Positions 13,788 to 15,588 of a DNA stretch of 15,588 nt are shown one piece after another; positions within the stretch are counted from its first letter, which is position 1, and the number at the start of each line of letters is the position of its first letter. Position numbers and translations under genes: made by a program. The stretch is from JABDCI01 sp964475835 (lineage in GTDB: Bacteria; Verrucomicrobiota; Verrucomicrobiia; JABWAM01): assembly GCA_964475835.1 (NCBI GenBank), contig CAYYYL010000050.1, positions 1-15,588 of the forward strand, in the 5' to 3' direction. A model generated the notes under the pieces. The model ran no database searches. It saw nothing but the letters and a program-made list of their open reading frames with translations, and was not told the origin of the DNA.

Positions 13788-15588
13788 CTACTTATCCTTC
13801 ATGACATTCGCAATGGAATCATACCACGAAGAACGCATCTCCTTTGTGGGACATTTTAGCACATTTTGACCATTAACCTGAATAGAAAGATCCCGTCCCC
13901 CTACTTTTCCGAGGTGCCTGAAGGGGGTTTTCTTGGCTTTGCAGTCGGCTTCAAAGCGCTGGACTTTCCCGGAACTAATCGACACCACAACCCGGGAAGG
14001 AGCCTCATTAAACAGGGCGTCGTCCACTCTTCCCGAAAGGGTCAGATCGATGACTGCACCATGGGAGATATTCCCGGAAATACAGCTCTCGGCCAGTGAC
14101 ACGGCAAGCCCTCCCTCACTGCAATCATGAGCGCTCTGGATCAATCCACTTCGGATGCAGTGGCTCACGGTCTCTTGAATTTGCTTCTCCCGATTCAGGT
14201 CGAACGCAGGAAGAGGTCCCCACTTTTTCCCGGTTCGCTGAAGAAGGTAGTGGCTCCCTCCAAGTCCATCCCCCGCATCTCCGATAAGGTAGATCTCATC
14301 CCCATCCTCCTTGAACCACTGGGTCGTGATCCATGCAGGATCCTCGATCAACCCAGCGAGGCAGAACGTGGGGGTGGGATCGATCGAGCCCTCCGGCGAC
14401 TCGTTGTAGAGACTGACGTTTCCGCCCGTGATCGGAATCTCAAAAAACTTGCACGCGTCGGCCATTCCCTCGACGCATTCACGCAATTGCCAGAACGCTT
14501 CCGGCTTGTACGGATTTCCAAAATTTAGATTATCCGACCCCGCGAGGGGCTTTCCGCCCGAGCAGACGATATTCCGACACGCCTCGGCCACGGCCATTTG
14601 CGCCCCCTGTCGCGGATTCACCCGGCAATGTACGGCGTTGCAATCCGTCGTCAGCGCAAGGTACTTGGTGACCGGCTTCGATTTCCCGTTTTTTGTTTCG
14701 TCCTCATTTAACAACAACCGGAACACCGCCGCATCCGAACCGGGAAGAACACACGAACTTGCACGCACTTGATGATCGTATTGCCGATAGATCCAGTTCT
14801 TCGAGGCAATCGTGGCATCCGATAGCAGTTCCATCAACACCTTACCCAAATCCCCAGGCTCGGAAGGCATCGTTTTCGGTTCCAACATGGGCACCCCGGG
14901 AGCTTCGCTCGCCTCGCGCACATAGAGCGGTGCCTCCTCCGCCAGCGGCTTCGCTGGAATCTCCGCCACCGTCACCCCCGACTTCTTCACGCGCATCAAT
15001 CCATCGCCCGTCACATGACCAATGTTCGCCGCATGCAAATCCCACTTCCGAAACACCTTCTCCACCTCGGCCTCATGCCCCTTGCGCGCAATGATCAACA
15101 TGCGTTCCTGCGATTCGGAAAGCATGACCTCATACGGAGTCATCCCGGTTTCACGCTGCGGCACCCGATCGAGTTCAATTTCGATTCCCGAATCCCCGCG
15201 GCTCGCTGTCTCACAGGTGGAACACGTCAACCCGGCGGCCCCCATGTCCTGCACCCCCACAACCGCCTCCTTTTTCGTGAACAACTCCAAGCAGGCCTCA
15301 AGCAACAGTTTTTCCATGAAGGGATCCCCGACCTGCACCGCGGGACGATCCTCCTTGGATTCCTCCGTCAATTCCCGCGAAGCAAACGCCGCTCCGGCAA
15401 GTCCGTCCCGTCCGGTCGCCGCACCCACATAGTACACCGGATTGCCGATTCCCGTCGCCCGCCCCTTGCGAATCTGCTCATGCCGCAACACCCCCAGACA
15501 GACCACATTCACCAGCGGATTTCCGTTGTAGCTTTCGTCAAAATAGATCTCCCCTCCCACCGTGGGCAGTGCGATGCAGTTTCCGTAG
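13788..15588 (-). CDS. purL: Phosphoribosylformylglycinamidine synthase subunit PurL (5' end beyond the window)
   Basis: The C-terminal 599 residues of small-type PurL, which with PurS and PurQ makes formylglycinamidine ribonucleotide (FGAM) in step four of purine synthesis. The frame stays open to the window edge, so the N-terminal part (about 140-150 residues of the usual 740 or so) is outside. The first visible residues YGNCIALPTVGGEIYFDESY belong to the conserved nucleotide/metal region. They are followed by RKGRATGIGNPVYYVGAATG, VVGVQDMGAAGLTCSTCE, PGSDAAVFRL, AGSDNLNFGNP, PITGGNVSLYNE and HDCSEGGLAVSLAESC, all PurL hallmarks in order across both repeated AIRS-like halves. The stop is TAG at 13788. 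The full-length two-domain order without a C-terminal glutaminase domain shows it is the small form and not the fused PurL of Proteobacteria. Confidence 0.96.
   Translation of the reverse strand, partial: YGNCIALPTVGGEIYFDESYNGNPLVNVVCLGVLRHEQIRKGRATGIGNPVYYVGAATGRDGLAGAAFASRELTEESKEDRPAVQVGDPFMEKLLLEACLELFTKKEAVVGVQDMGAAGLTCSTCETASRGDSGIEIELDRVPQRETGMTPYEVMLSESQERMLIIARKGHEAEVEKVFRKWDLHAANIGHVTGDGLMRVKKSGVTVAEIPAKPLAEEAPLYVREASEAPGVPMLEPKTMPSEPGDLGKVLMELLSDATIASKNWIYRQYDHQVRASSCVLPGSDAAVFRLLLNEDETKNGKSKPVTKYLALTTDCNAVHCRVNPRQGAQMAVAEACRNIVCSGGKPLAGSDNLNFGNPYKPEAFWQLRECVEGMADACKFFEIPITGGNVSLYNESPEGSIDPTPTFCLAGLIEDPAWITTQWFKEDGDEIYLIGDAGDGLGGSHYLLQRTGKKWGPLPAFDLNREKQIQETVSHCIRSGLIQSAHDCSEGGLAVSLAESCISGNISHGAVIDLTLSGRVDDALFNEAPSRVVVSISSGKVQRFEADCKAKKTPFRHLGKVGGRDLSIQVNGQNVLKCPTKEMRSSWYDSIANVMKDK

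Noticed and set aside
1..15588. CRISPR array, tRNA, rRNA, IS element or phage genes
   Set aside because: No regularly spaced repeats, cloverleaf-like sequence, transposase or terminal repeats were seen on either strand.

Overview
The window is a compact, moderately GC-rich chromosomal segment of a bacterium. It holds about 15 genes, short intergenic gaps, and no tRNA, rRNA, IS element or CRISPR array that I can see. The mix of housekeeping genes, lineage-specific small secreted proteins and the style of the PurL fragment suggests the PVC/Verrucomicrobiota group. That assignment is inference from protein flavour, not from a marker gene.

Layout, left to right. Positions 1-3085 (+) hold two paralogous small secreted proteins of unknown function on either side of a Uup-like ABC-F ATPase. 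Positions 3137-4817 (-) hold a stress cassette: an Hsp20 chaperone, then a phosphoribosyltransferase, then a short HPF/RaiA-like ribosome-hibernation protein. The last two genes overlap by 8 bp, and a strong RNA hairpin follows hsp20. Positions 5043-6264 (+) hold an AsmA/DUF748-like anchored protein and a DUF2062 membrane protein. Positions 6475-7674 (+) encode an RhlE-like DEAD-box helicase whose motif II reads DEVD. Positions 7867-8628 (+) encode a secreted GH16 glucanase.

Positions 8630-12434 (-) form a tightly packed operon: an unknown exported protein, lutA, lutB, lutC (L-lactate oxidation iron-sulfur complex) and a YfcE-like metallophosphoesterase. The junctions are near-contiguous or 4-bp GTGA/ATGA overlaps. 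Positions 12573-13100 (+) encode a divergent exported protein with a lysine/proline-rich half; its promoter has a perfect TATAAT placed so that the transcript should be nearly leaderless. Positions 13106-13744 (-) encode a low-complexity hypothetical protein downstream of purL. Positions 13788-15588 (-) are the C-terminal part of purL, which runs off the right edge.

The most coherent systems are the hsp20-PRT-HPF cassette, which looks like a protein-protection and ribosome-dormancy response, and the lactate operon with its extra exported and phosphoesterase genes. The least explained are the two paralogous secreted proteins around the ABC-F gene. All function calls come from motif reading by eye, and no database was searched.
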